Of a stretch of 64,000 bases of DNA, positions 45,258-54,832 are shown in pieces (position 1 is the first letter of the stretch; every line of letters begins with the position of its first letter). The translations under genes were made by a program, and so were the position numbers. Origin of the DNA: Promethearchaeota archaeon (GTDB lineage Archaea; Asgardarchaeota; Lokiarchaeia; Sigyniarchaeales; SOKP01). The stretch is taken from positions 62,001-126,000 of the forward strand of contig JAEOTR010000057.1 in NCBI GenBank assembly GCA_016839705.1, given 5' to 3'. A model generated the notes under the pieces. It was not told the DNA's origin. It did no database searches and worked only from the letters and a program-made list of their open reading frames with translations.

Positions 45258-46985
45258 ATGGTTAAAGGACCATTCCCCGAATTTAGTTCTCATTATCCCC
45301 TATTACTTACAACATTTATGCAAAGACCCATAAAAACTTATCCTAATGAGATAGGTGTTGTGTATAGAAATCATATTACTTGTGAATACCACCGTTTTAC
45401 TTGGATTGAGTGGTATAAACGTACATGTCGTCTGGCTAACCTTTTGAAAGCTTTTAATGCGAAGAGCGGGAAACCTGGAAAACCGGGGGATCGAATTGCG
45501 ACAATGGCACTTAATACACATAGACATTTAGAACTATATTTTGCAGTTCCTTGTATTGGAGCTACATTGCATCCAATCAACGTAAGACTTGCTATTGATC
45601 ATATAACCTATACAATAAATCATTCAGGAGATAAAATAATTTTTGTTGATGATGTACTTTTACCACTATTAGAATCAGCATATGATAAAATAAAAGATAC
45701 CGTTGAAAAATTTGTATATATGTCTGATAAACCGGGTTTACCTAATACAAAAATTGAGAATATCTATGAATATGAAGAGTTGCTTAGTCAACAATCTGAT
45801 GAGTTCGAATGGCCTTATCTAAACGAAGATAACTATGCCACTCTTTGTTATACAACCGGAACTACAGGTCTCCCAAAAGGTGCGATGTTCACTCATAGAG
45901 CCTTGTATATCTTTACTTTACATATGATTGCTTACACTTCTTTCTTGAATGACCCTACGCATAAAGCTCTTGGTGAAAATAATGTTCCAATGGTAACTAC
46001 CCCACTATTTCATATTCATGCCTGGGGTGCCCCTTTCATCTATACATTTCTGGCGGTGAAAATGGTATTACCTGGCACATTCACAGTTGATGGTTTTTGC
46101 GAATTAGTCCAAACTGAAAAAGTAACATCTGTGGCAGTTGTACCAACAATATTAGCATTGCTCATTGAATATCCAGATATAGATAAATATGATTTAAGTA
46201 GTCTTATATCTGTTAGTGTAGGTGGCGGAGCTTTACCCTTAGGATTAAAAAAAAAGGTTGAGAAAAAAATTCCTGGATTCACAGCAAGTTCTGGTTATGG
46301 GATGACTGAAACGGCACCAACAACCATTAGAGCGTTTGTTAAGAAATACATGAGAGATTGGCCCAAAGAAAAACTAGATGAGGTTAGAGTGAAGACCGGA
46401 TTACCTATGCCTGGACTTGAAGTAGAAGTTGTAGATGAAAATGGAAATACTGTACCCCATGATTCTGAAACTATAGGAGAAATTGTTATACGTGGACCGT
46501 GGGTAATGGAGAAATATTATAAAAGTCCTAAAAAAACCGCTGATGTATGGTATGATGGGTGGTTTCATACTGGAGATTTAGCCTATGTTGATGAGGAAGA
46601 TTTTATAGTAATAGCAGATAGAATTAAAGATGTAATAAGGAGCGGTGCCGAAATGGTTCCCACTGTCTTACTTGAAAATTTATCTGCCATGGCAGATTTT
46701 GTTCTTGAAGCAACTGTTGTCGGTGTTCCAGATGAGGTGTGGGGGGAAATACCTATGGCTCTAGTGAAATTTGTGCCAAACTCTAATAAGGTAGAAAAAG
46801 ATCTAATCGATTTTCTTACAACTGAAGGTGTGGATAAAGGCAAAATAACCAAATGGATGCTTCCTAAGCTTGTCGCAATTGTAGATGAGATACCTAGAAC
46901 CAGTGTTGGAAAATTTAACAAGATTGCAATTCGAGAGGATTTAGACCAGTTCTTAGCAAAAGCTAAAGATATGAGGAAAAAATAA
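45258..46985 (+). CDS. Acyl-CoA ligase, tandem paralogue 3
   Basis: The 575-residue ligase keeps all ANL motifs: YTTGTTGLPKG, SSGYGMTETAPTT, HTGDLAYVDEEDF, RIKDVIRSGAE and RTSVGKFNK. It is the most diverged of the three copies. GGAGAT nine bases before the ATG is a good ribosome site. Upstream lies the element shared with paralogue 1, so copies 1 and 3 may be regulated together while copy 2 is not. The next gene, for cobalamin adenosyltransferase, starts about 180 bases later and is probably separate. Confidence 0.93.
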   Translation: MVKGPFPEFSSHYPLLLTTFMQRPIKTYPNEIGVVYRNHITCEYHRFTWIEWYKRTCRLANLLKAFNAKSGKPGKPGDRIATMALNTHRHLELYFAVPCIGATLHPINVRLAIDHITYTINHSGDKIIFVDDVLLPLLESAYDKIKDTVEKFVYMSDKPGLPNTKIENIYEYEELLSQQSDEFEWPYLNEDNYATLCYTTGTTGLPKGAMFTHRALYIFTLHMIAYTSFLNDPTHKALGENNVPMVTTPLFHIHAWGAPFIYTFLAVKMVLPGTFTVDGFCELVQTEKVTSVAVVPTILALLIEYPDIDKYDLSSLISVSVGGGALPLGLKKKVEKKIPGFTASSGYGMTETAPTTIRAFVKKYMRDWPKEKLDEVRVKTGLPMPGLEVEVVDENGNTVPHDSETIGEIVIRGPWVMEKYYKSPKKTADVWYDGWFHTGDLAYVDEEDFIVIADRIKDVIRSGAEMVPTVLLENLSAMADFVLEATVVGVPDEVWGEIPMALVKFVPNSNKVEKDLIDFLTTEGVDKGKITKWMLPKLVAIVDEIPRTSVGKFNKIAIREDLDQFLAKAKDMRKK

Positions 46986-47166
46986 TTTACTTCGTAATCA
47001 ATTTTTCTATTTTTCTTTCTTAATTTTTAATAGAAAAAATCTTTTTTTAATGAGTTTTAAACTAAAAAATAATTAAATAATCAAATATTTCAGAAAATCA
47101 TAAATTCTATATCAAAAAAATAGTCAAACAAGGTCGTTTATCATTCGGAAAAGGTTAAAACAAGGT

Positions 47167-47676
47167 TTGGTTCAATGCTATTTTGGAAGAGGTAAGGGAA
47201 AGACTACTGCAGCAATAGGTCAAGGAGTACGGGCAACGGGACATGGGTTTAAGGTCTATATGATTCAATTTATGAAAGGCAATTATAAATATGGGGAAAT
47301 AGAAGCTATCAAAAATATTTCAAATTTCGAGTTAAAACAGTTTGGGAGTCCCGATCTTATAGCAGAACCGAGTGATTTTGATAGAAATGAGGGTCATAAA
47401 GCACTTGATTTTGCTAAAGACATTATTATGAGTGATGAATATGATGTTGTGATTCTTGATGAGGTGGGTGTTGCGATATCTATGAATGTAATCTCTGTTG
47501 AACCCGTGTTGGAACTAATAAAAAACAAACCTGAAAAAGTCGAACTCGTTCTAACAGGGGGTCCAAAAATGCATCCTAAGATAAAGGAGATGGCTGATTT
47601 AGTTACTGAGATGAGAATGATAAAACATTACTATTCCTCAAAGGGAATAACAGCTCGATATGGAATTGAATATTAG
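47167..47676 (+). CDS. cobO: Cob(I)alamin adenosyltransferase, CobA/CobO type
   Basis: This 169-residue enzyme transfers adenosyl from ATP to cob(I)alamin, making the cofactor of the mutase at 13978. The P-loop GRGKGKTTA (7-15) with IQFMKGNYKYGE, VVILDEVG and LTGGPKMHP match CobA/BtuR/CobO. The start is TTG 47167; no upstream ATG is in frame. The C-terminus is slightly short compared with CobA, but the core is complete. No other corrinoid synthesis gene lies here, so this enzyme may salvage imported cobalamin. Confidence 0.93.
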   Translation: MVQCYFGRGKGKTTAAIGQGVRATGHGFKVYMIQFMKGNYKYGEIEAIKNISNFELKQFGSPDLIAEPSDFDRNEGHKALDFAKDIIMSDEYDVVILDEVGVAISMNVISVEPVLELIKNKPEKVELVLTGGPKMHPKIKEMADLVTEMRMIKHYYSSKGITARYGIEY

Positions 47677-47708
47677 GATTAAAAAAAAAAAGAATAAAAG
47701 AGTAAATT

Positions 47709-48143
47709 TCACATAAAAACTATTGTTCCTTCTCCGGTAGTTACTACCTCATCATCCTGGTTTTTCACTATAGTATCACATATGATGAATTTCAATTTGC
47801 CTTCTTTTTTTGTGAACATTTCTTTTACGGTGGCAACTGCGGTTAGGGTATCACCAAAAAACACAGGCTTCACGAATTTAACAGTTTGGCCTCCGTATAA
47901 AATTCCCGGCCCAAATAATTTCGTCCCTAAAACCGCTGAAATTAAACCAGAACTTAGTGCTCCATGGGCTACTTGTTTTCCAAACATTTGAGTTTTAGCA
48001 AATTCGGGATTAACATGGATAGGGTTGAAATCTCCAGTTACTTCAGCAAATGTCATAACATCTTTTTCAGTTATTTTCTTAGTAAAGGAGGCAGACTGTC
48101 CCACTTTATAATCCTCATATTTTACAGGCTCTAAATCTGACAT
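47709..48143 (-). CDS. MaoC-family (R)-specific enoyl-CoA hydratase
   Basis: The 144-residue hot-dog-fold protein has the hydratase motif GDFNPIH (37-43), with Asp38 and His43 as the catalytic pair, and HGALSSGLIS (60-69) for CoA contact. It hydrates trans-2-enoyl-CoA to (R)-3-hydroxyacyl-CoA, so it can serve beta-oxidation after the acyl-CoA dehydrogenase of this window. The gene stands alone, convergent with the adenosyltransferase gene; a run of ten A lies between them and would serve as oligo-U on the minus strand. Confidence 0.92.
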   Translation of the reverse strand: MSDLEPVKYEDYKVGQSASFTKKITEKDVMTFAEVTGDFNPIHVNPEFAKTQMFGKQVAHGALSSGLISAVLGTKLFGPGILYGGQTVKFVKPVFFGDTLTAVATVKEMFTKKEGKLKFIICDTIVKNQDDEVVTTGEGTIVFM

Positions 48144-48212
48144 AAGAAAAAATAATGAATATATAGATAAAAATTTTGACTATAATATATTGTAATATAA
48201 AACAGTATCCTA

Positions 48213-48431
48213 TTGTTCATATTCAAAATACATGGAAAAAAAACCACTATTGATGCCATATTCGCATTAGCATATGGACTCTATACATATGTCAATCTGG
48301 TAACCACAGTAACAGGTGGTGCCGATTTAGTAAATCTTTTAACTCAAGATTTAAAGAATATAACGGGTGGAATTTTGCATGTTGAAACAGATCCAATTCA
48401 AGCCGTCGATGCCATGTTAGATCATATTTAA
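48213..48431 (+). pseudogene. Fragment resembling the C-terminal end of anaerobic CO dehydrogenase
   Basis: A frame of about 72 codons from a TTG ends with LLTQDLKNITGGILHVETDP and IQAVDAMLDHI, which I recognise as like the C-terminus of the CooS-type CODH catalytic subunit (LTEDL..ITGG..VETDP..A...IEHI). The more N-terminal part, AIFALAYGLYTYVNLVTTV, would correspond to the preceding helix. All metal-binding regions are missing, so it cannot be an active enzyme. No ribosome site precedes the TTG, and a stop closes the frame upstream. The same frame continues after its TAA into the LRR fragment. Confidence 0.5.
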
Positions 48432-48833
48432 AAGAATAGGAAATATTTACACAGTCTAAATTTAAGAATGAATAAATTAACTGATCTTCCAGAATCTATT
48501 GGACAATTAGAATACCTTGATGAGCTTAGTTTAATGGGTAATGAACTAAAAACTTTACCAGAATCCATAGGAAAACTTACAAACCTCAGGGTTCTCAATT
48601 TAGAAAATAATAAGATAACTGCTTTACCCGAGTCAATTTGTAATATACCATGTTATATTGAATTATCAAACAATAAAATAGCGTCAATTGACGAGAAAAT
48701 TCTAGAAACCTGTAAAATGGATTTAACAGGAAATCCTATTATAGATACCTTAGAGAGAACTTTACAAGAGACGACCCTATGGAAAATTCAAATGAAAGAA
48801 AGAAAAAAAGAAAAAGAAAAATTAAAGAAATAA
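48432..48833 (+). pseudogene. Leucine-rich-repeat protein, 5'-truncated
   Basis: The frame opens right after the TAA at 48429-48431 and is already within an LRR: YLHSLNLRMNKLTDLPESIG has the LxxLxLxxNxLxxLP pattern before the first ATG at 48468. Four to five repeats follow (LDELSLMGNELKTLPESIG, LRVLNLENNKITALPESI, then two degenerate ones), and the end is a charged helix rich in Lys and Glu. Translation from 48468 would give 121 residues beginning in mid-repeat. I therefore call it a remnant of a larger LRR gene, although a short functional protein cannot be excluded. LRR proteins of this class are common in Asgard archaea. Confidence 0.55.
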
Positions 48834-49011
48834 CTAAATTTTGCAGTAAATTTAACTTTCAAGTGTAAAGAATAACACTAATTATAATTGAAACTTGGAA
48901 TTAATCTTCAGAAAAAGGTCTAAACTACTAGTTTGATTTATATTATATGGCTCTTTAAGAATTAAAAAGGGCATAGAACTTCATTTTTATTACTCATTAA
49001 GGTAAAAAAGT

Positions 49012-49215
49012 ATGAAAGAGAATAAAGTAATTACTGATATTGAGCAGTTAACACCAGAACGGTTGACAAGAATCTTCAAAAATAAGGGTTACATTAGCCA
49101 AGGGAAAGTTACAAAAATAATTAAGAAAAATTCGCAAGAATCTCTCAGTTCTAATTTGCATTTCTTAGATCAAAACTTTTCTACTGATGCTCAAACGGAA
49201 TCGAATTCTTTTTGA
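49012..49215 (+). pseudogene. N-terminal fragment resembling an aminoglycoside/ecdysteroid-kinase-like phosphotransferase
   Basis: The 67 residues begin normally (AAGGTA before the ATG) and read TDIEQLTPERLTRIFKNKGY, then GKVTKI, then SLSSNLHFLDQNFSTDAQTE. This is the order seen at the N-terminus of the EcKL/APH-like phosphotransferases (LTPEWLT..L, then V.., then a strand pair before the ATP lysine). The frame ends before the ATP-binding lysine and catalytic loop would appear, so an active enzyme is missing. I cannot find the rest in the following 100 bases in any frame. Call is tentative. Confidence 0.4.
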
Positions 49216-49286
49216 TTTAAGTAAATATAGAAATTAAGAATAAGTTCACAGTTATTTTGAAGAGGAAGAAATCGACGATTACTTAG

Positions 49287-49574
<288 letters not shown>

Positions 49575-49577
49575 AAA

Positions 49578-49922
49578 TTGAAATTTAAATTAGATGAAAA
49601 TAATCCTTGGATTTTAAAGGATGTCATTGAAAATGTTGGGCAACATGAAGTAGATTCTGTTTTTCATGAAAATATTACTGGTATTAATGATAAAGAATTG
49701 AATAAGAGGTGTTTTGAAGAAAATCGAGTTTTAATCACACTTAACTCGGATTTTATTAATCCTCTCGATGAATTTTATGGAATTATTATAATGAGATCAA
49801 TAAAACAAGGTAAGAATGCAGTAAAAGAACTTTTTGAGAGATTTTTAAAGAGTTATTCTCTATCGGAATCTATTGGAAAAATTATTATAATCGAACCTGA
49901 CCAAATTAGGGTAAGGTTTTAA
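49578..49922 (+). CDS. DUF5615 PIN-like toxin
   Basis: This 114-residue protein begins with MKFKLDENNPW, the LDEN start of the DUF5615/Mut7-C PIN-like fold (first acidic residue), then HEVDSVFHENITGINDKELN and RVLITLNSDFIN (the TxDxDF-like strand with acidic residue). It should be an RNase toxin neutralised by the DUF433 protein. Start TTG 49578 is three bases after the antitoxin stop, so the genes are coupled. The pair lies at the end of the gene-debris stretch, a usual location for stabilising modules. Confidence 0.88.
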   Translation: MKFKLDENNPWILKDVIENVGQHEVDSVFHENITGINDKELNKRCFEENRVLITLNSDFINPLDEFYGIIIMRSIKQGKNAVKELFERFLKSYSLSESIGKIIIIEPDQIRVRF

Positions 49923-50452
49923 TTCATTTCTCGACTAAAAATGAGTTATAACTTTTCACTACCTCTTAAAATTCTTCATTCTTCTAGATTAGAAGCTCTC
50001 ATTAGTATTATAGAAGATTTGATTCGCATGGAACTACTAGAAAAATAGAGTACCTTTAAGAATTGGGAACAAATTCCCATTAGCTTAAGATAAATTTTAC
50101 TATTCTTCATTAATCAAACCACATCAAACCCAAATATTTAAATATTTATTATGTACTAATATGTATAGTGATTAAAAATGGAATAAGTTTATAGCGGTTA
50201 TCATTTTTGAATGAAACTTTTTTTCTAAGTACTAATTTTCGCCTTAATAATTATAGATTATTGCTATGAACTTTACCATTCGCCTTTTACATTGACTTAC
50301 TTCAAAAATAATTGATAATTTGCTATAAGCTAAATTTTCAGAAGTAAAGAAGTAAGGAATTCAGTAAAGGTAGCCAGAAGAGATAGGCTTTATTAGATCG
50401 ATTTTGACTCCATAAAATTTAATAAAAAAAAAAAAATAATAATAGAAAAGAT
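49923..50452. other. 530-bp intergenic region
   Basis: This gap holds one short open frame at 49941-50048 (35 codons, beginning MSYNFSLPLKILHSSRLEAL) without a ribosome site, probably not a gene or a remnant of one. The rest is AT-rich. An A-rich tract near 50425-50440 precedes the transporter gene. No RNA gene was recognised. Confidence 0.4.
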
Positions 50453-51748
50453 ATGGTGAGTAAAGTGAAAATCCTTTCCAAAGATAAATTGGAACACCCT
50501 GAAAAAGTTGGGCGTACAAATCTATATGCTTTGATGTTCACTTCATTAATTTATGGAATCGGTTCGAATATGTTCTTTATTGTTTATGTACCATTCTTAT
50601 ATGAATTTACAGATTCAATTATTATAATCGGAGTAATAACTACACTGGGAAGTATAATACAATTTTTAATGATGCCATGGATCGGAAGATTGTCAGATAA
50701 ATATGGCAGAAAATTATTTTGGTATTTTGATTCCCCTCTTATGATTCTGGGATTAATTTTCTTTATTTTTGCAGATAATCTATTTATTCTTATAACCGGT
50801 GTTTTGTGTTTCTACTTTGGACTCGGAATTGGTTATTCAATTTACCAAGTATTGGTGATGGAAAGTAGTACAGAATCGAAAAAAGGAATCAACTATGGAG
50901 TTCTAGGTTTTTTGATGTCTGTGGGAAATATTGCTGGCAGTATTTTTGTTTTGGTAGATTCAAGGTTTAATGTACGCTTTTATTTTATTATATTTATAAT
51001 CATTATGGTGATTAATCAGGTAATTGTCATATTTTTTATTTTTGATCCCATTCCACGAAAACAGAAAAAATTATTCAATCCAACGGGCCTAAATAAAACT
51101 AAAAAGGGATCTTGGAAGAAAATATTCACAAGATCTAAAACTAGAGTAATGATATTTTATTTCACCATAGATGCTTTTATTTACAGCATTTCTTTTTCAA
51201 TTTATACCGCGGGTATTATAACTCAATACCACATCACACAACAAGATATAGCCCTTTTATCTCTTTGCAGCACAATTAGTTTTATTATCTTCCAAATTCC
51301 CGCAGGCCATCTCGCTGATAAAATCGGAAAAAGGAAAGCCTTGATATTTAGTGAATCATTCGGTCTATCATTCTTTTTCTTACTGATCATATCCTACTTT
51401 CTATGGTCAAGTGGGTTTGAATTTTTAATACTCCCTCTATTAATTACAGGACAAATTATTTGGGCAGTAAATCAAACCACATTTGCTCCCGCAGAAGTTA
51501 TAACGACAACAAACTTAGATGAAACCAGAAGAGCAGAATCATATGGGATATTGGTACTTATTAGAGGAATTGGTGTAATGCCTACGGGTATTATTGCAGG
51601 ACTTTTAATAGTAAATGTGCATTATATCGTCCCATTTATCTTAACGATAATGGGAATCATCTTTAAGATATGGTTTTTACTCAAATTTTTTGAAAGGAAT
51701 ATCGCGGAAAAAGGAGATAATCATGAAAAAACCTCAAATGATATGTAA
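50453..51748 (+). CDS. MFS transporter, tandem copy 1
   Basis: This 431-residue protein of the major facilitator superfamily should have about 12 helices. The loop motif A is GRLSDKYGRK (78-87) and its second-half counterpart is GHLADKIGKRKA. Cytoplasmic charged loop near 200-225. The family exports drugs or imports metabolites; the substrate is not apparent. The next gene begins a few bases after the stop and encodes a paralogue of similar length, so the two may form an operon. ATG 50453 follows an A-rich leader. Confidence 0.9.
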   Translation: MVSKVKILSKDKLEHPEKVGRTNLYALMFTSLIYGIGSNMFFIVYVPFLYEFTDSIIIIGVITTLGSIIQFLMMPWIGRLSDKYGRKLFWYFDSPLMILGLIFFIFADNLFILITGVLCFYFGLGIGYSIYQVLVMESSTESKKGINYGVLGFLMSVGNIAGSIFVLVDSRFNVRFYFIIFIIIMVINQVIVIFFIFDPIPRKQKKLFNPTGLNKTKKGSWKKIFTRSKTRVMIFYFTIDAFIYSISFSIYTAGIITQYHITQQDIALLSLCSTISFIIFQIPAGHLADKIGKRKALIFSESFGLSFFFLLIISYFLWSSGFEFLILPLLITGQIIWAVNQTTFAPAEVITTTNLDETRRAESYGILVLIRGIGVMPTGIIAGLLIVNVHYIVPFILTIMGIIFKIWFLLKFFERNIAEKGDNHEKTSNDM

Positions 51749-51793
51749 CATTTGTCATTACTAATTTTCTATTATTTCTTGGTTCAAATTATA

Positions 51794-53029
51794 TTGATTA
51801 ATAATAAAGGATCTTCAGGGGAAATTAATAAATTAAAGCGGGAAAATTTAAAGGTATTATTTTTTATCAATTTAATCCATGGAATGGGCGTGGGGATGTT
51901 TAATGTTGTATATCAACCTTATGTATTGGAAATTACTAATTCGATAATGATAACTGGCGTTTTAATCACACTTGGTGCATTTATCCAATTTATACCAATG
52001 CCTTTAGTAGGTAAATTTTCAGATCGAATTGGCCGTAGGAAGTTGATGTTAATAAGTATGCCCTTTTATGTTTTAGGATTAATATCTCTTATCTTTTCAA
52101 ATTCAAATACTTTAATACTACTGATATTAGGTATTGTTTTTTATTACTTAGGTTTCATAATGAATAATCTTAGCACCTTGATATTTATATCCGAAAATAG
52201 TAATTCTTCAAAAGGTTTAATGTATGGACTTATTCTTTTTTCCTTTTTTGGAGGAACAATAGGCGGTTCTACATTTGTATTACTAGGTGGAGCATTAGAT
52301 TCACGGATTTTCTTTGGATTATTTATTGGAATTTTGATAATTGAAGGATTCATAAACATAACTTTCTTATCAGATAAACTCATATTTAAGAGACATTCAA
52401 ACTTAAAGCTTATAGATATGAGTGATTCACAAGAAGGAATTTGGAGAAAAATAATGAGGAATCCCAAAAGTAAAAACATTCTCATTTTTTTTACATTAGA
52501 CTTGTTTATCTATAATATTGGACTATCTATCTATAGTGCAGGATTACGAGATTTTTATTTCATTACTCGAGAACAACTTGCCTTAATAACTATTGTATTT
52601 AATGTGACCAATGTGATTTTCCAAATTCCTGGTGGTCATGTAGCAGATAAAATAGGAAAAAAGAAATCTCTTATTTTAAGTCAGTTTTTTGGTATATCAT
52701 TTTTTATCATCAATATATTAGCTTATTATATTTGGGCAGGAGGCTTTACAGCATTCTTATTTCCTGCCCTATTATTTAGCCATATACCATTTGCCTTAAG
52801 TGTATGCACATTTATTCCTTCACAACAGATGTCATTAACTAATTTAGATGAAACTCGAAAAGGTGAATCCTATGGAATTGCTGGTTTAATGAGAGGAATT
52901 GGATTTTTACCTACGGGTTATATTGGAGGATTTCTTATTGAAAATGTACATTACGTGGCACCTTTATTTATTTCATTTTTCGGGATTTTTTTTGAAATAT
53001 GGTATTTATCCAAATATTTTCATGATTAA
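51794..53029 (+). CDS. MFS transporter, tandem copy 2
   Basis: This protein of about 411 residues is a paralogue of the preceding transporter: VLITLGAFIQFIPMPLVGKFSDRIGRR mirrors motif A (split at the end), and GGHVADKIGKKKS mirrors the second-half loop; TNLDETRKGESYG is shared with TNLDETRRAESYG. The frame reaches back to TTG 51752, but that would add a hydrophobic segment not present in copy 1; TTG 51794 gives an N-terminus of matching length. The true start remains uncertain. Tandem MFS paralogues may act on related substrates or form a heterodimer. Confidence 0.82.
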   Translation: MINNKGSSGEINKLKRENLKVLFFINLIHGMGVGMFNVVYQPYVLEITNSIMITGVLITLGAFIQFIPMPLVGKFSDRIGRRKLMLISMPFYVLGLISLIFSNSNTLILLILGIVFYYLGFIMNNLSTLIFISENSNSSKGLMYGLILFSFFGGTIGGSTFVLLGGALDSRIFFGLFIGILIIEGFINITFLSDKLIFKRHSNLKLIDMSDSQEGIWRKIMRNPKSKNILIFFTLDLFIYNIGLSIYSAGLRDFYFITREQLALITIVFNVTNVIFQIPGGHVADKIGKKKSLILSQFFGISFFIINILAYYIWAGGFTAFLFPALLFSHIPFALSVCTFIPSQQMSLTNLDETRKGESYGIAGLMRGIGFLPTGYIGGFLIENVHYVAPLFISFFGIFFEIWYLSKYFHD

Positions 53030-53129
53030 GAAAAATTTATTAGATAAAACAATAACTAATTTAATTTTTCAAAAATTCAATTCTTTGAATTTCAATTTAA
53101 TAAATAAAGAAGAAAATATTGGTGAAAAT

Positions 53130-54389
53130 ATGGGTAAATTAGCAAGAAAAGTAGCAATGATAGGAGCCGGAATGAGTACGTTTGGTGTTCACTTTCCACA
53201 TAAAAGAAACCCTGATTTATGGGTTGATGCTTGGTTAGACGCAGTAAGCAGAGTAGATAATGGAATTGAGCCAAAAGATGTTGATGCGTGTTATGTAGGA
53301 AATTATTCTTCGGATCTATTTAATCATCAAGGACATTTGGGACCACAAATGGCGAATTTAGTAGGCTTAACCCCAAAACCAGCGGGTCGTTTTGAGGGTG
53401 CCTGTGCCAGTAGTGGGATTGCCTTACGTCAAGCAATCTTAGCCGTAGCCTCAGGAGTACATGACGTTATTGCCGTATCTGGGGTTGAATGCATGACAGA
53501 GCTACCTACAACAGGGGTTACTGATGTATTAGCAACAGCATCAGACAGTCTTTTTGAATATCCCGCCGGTGCGACGTTTCCGGGATTATATGCGACTTTG
53601 GCATCGGCACATTTTAATAAATATGGCACTACTGTAGAAGATTTAATGAGGGTTGCGATAAAAAACCATGAAAATGGAAAAGAAAATCCTTATGCTCAAA
53701 TGCAAAGGTCAATTTCTGATCTAATGGCAAGTAAAATCGCCAAGATAGAAAAATCAGGAGGAGAAGTTCCAGATTGGAAAGATGAGTTTGATTATCTTAA
53801 AGGTAGTTCAAATCCAATGATTGCATATCCTTTACGACTATTTGATTGTAGTTTAATTACAGATGGTGCTGCGTGTGTATTTATAGCTTCTGAAGATGTT
53901 GCTAAAAATTATACTGATACCCCAATTTGGATTGTTGGTACTGGTCAAGGAAGTGCAGCATTAGCATTGCATGATCGAGAAGATTTAACTAGTTTTATTG
54001 CTACAAAAGAGGCAGCACGACAAGCTTATGAAATGTCGAGATTTAAACCTAAAGATATTCAAGTAGCAGAAGTTCATGACTGTTTTACGATTGCAGAAAT
54101 AGTTGCTTTGGAAGATTTAGGTTTTTATGAAAAGGGTAAGGCTGTTGAAGCAATTAGGAATGGAGAAACAAAACGAGATGGTTCATTACCAATAAATACT
54201 AGCGGAGGATTAAAGAGTAAAGGTCATCCTGTAGGTGCTACTGGAGCAGCATTTTGCGTAGAAGTCTTTAAACAAATGAGAGGTATTGCTGAAAGAAATC
54301 GCCAGGTGAAATTTGATGTGGAACGTATGTTGGCTCATAATTTAGGTGGTTCAGGAGCAACATGTGTTGTAACTATATTTGAAAAATAG
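53130..54389 (+). CDS. Thiolase (SCP2-type acetyl-CoA acetyltransferase)
   Basis: This 419-residue thiolase has the nucleophile Cys92 in EGACASSGIA, HDCFTIAEIVALEDLGF (SCP2-thiolase signature) and KSKGHPVGATG with the active-site His. A longer frame begins at 52899 inside the transporter gene, but GGTGA precedes ATG 53130 and conserved sequence begins there, so this start is chosen. The DUF35 OB-fold partner follows by 11 bases, as in archaeal thiolase complexes. It would cleave 3-ketoacyl-CoA in beta-oxidation or condense acetyl-CoA. Confidence 0.93.
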   Translation: MGKLARKVAMIGAGMSTFGVHFPHKRNPDLWVDAWLDAVSRVDNGIEPKDVDACYVGNYSSDLFNHQGHLGPQMANLVGLTPKPAGRFEGACASSGIALRQAILAVASGVHDVIAVSGVECMTELPTTGVTDVLATASDSLFEYPAGATFPGLYATLASAHFNKYGTTVEDLMRVAIKNHENGKENPYAQMQRSISDLMASKIAKIEKSGGEVPDWKDEFDYLKGSSNPMIAYPLRLFDCSLITDGAACVFIASEDVAKNYTDTPIWIVGTGQGSAALALHDREDLTSFIATKEAARQAYEMSRFKPKDIQVAEVHDCFTIAEIVALEDLGFYEKGKAVEAIRNGETKRDGSLPINTSGGLKSKGHPVGATGAAFCVEVFKQMRGIAERNRQVKFDVERMLAHNLGGSGATCVVTIFEK

Positions 54390-54400
54390 AGGTGAAGAAA

Positions 54401-54823
54401 ATGTCAGAGAATGAAAGAGAATTTACTATTAAAAGTTATATAGATTATTTATCTGAGAAGAAACTAATGGCCTCAAAGTGTAAAGATTGTGGTGCTTCCT
54501 ATGTACCTGTTAGAAAACTATGTACTAAATGTAACAGTGTAAATATGGAATGGGTTGAAATGTCAGGAAAAGGAAAAATTGCAGCATTCACGAGTATTAC
54601 CGTAGGGACACCTTTTTTTGTTGAAAAGGGTTACGATAGAAATAAACCATATTGCTTTTCAGTTATAAAATTAGATGAGGGTCCTATGGTTAGTGGTCAA
54701 TTAATTGGCGTTGATGAAAGCAAACCTGATACCATCAATATAGGAATGCAAGTTAAAGCAACTTTTATTAAAACTGAAATTAGAGGAGAAACAAGAGTAG
54801 ACTTAGGTTTCGAACCTGTTTAA
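54401..54823 (+). CDS. DUF35 zinc-ribbon OB-fold protein, thiolase partner
   Basis: This 140-residue protein contains a rubredoxin-like zinc ribbon with Cys27, Cys30, Cys41 and Cys44 followed by an OB fold (GKGKIAAFTSI, then KPYCFSVIKLDEG). It is the standard partner that channels acyl-CoA to thiolase and HMG-CoA synthase in archaea. The start is ATG 54401; the upstream GTG 54392 lies in the ribosome site GAGGTGA (54389-54395). It forms an operon with the thiolase gene. Confidence 0.93.
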   Translation: MSENEREFTIKSYIDYLSEKKLMASKCKDCGASYVPVRKLCTKCNSVNMEWVEMSGKGKIAAFTSITVGTPFFVEKGYDRNKPYCFSVIKLDEGPMVSGQLIGVDESKPDTINIGMQVKATFIKTEIRGETRVDLGFEPV

Positions 54824-54832
54824 ACTTATTAT

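Noticed and set aside
44550..46921. Minus-strand open frames opposite the ligase genes, similar to each other
   Set aside because: They look alike only because the ligase genes are paralogues; no independent signal.
52899..53129. N-terminal extension of the thiolase gene into the transporter gene
   Set aside because: It overlaps the transporter end, lacks thiolase similarity and is replaced by ATG 53130 with GGTGA before it.
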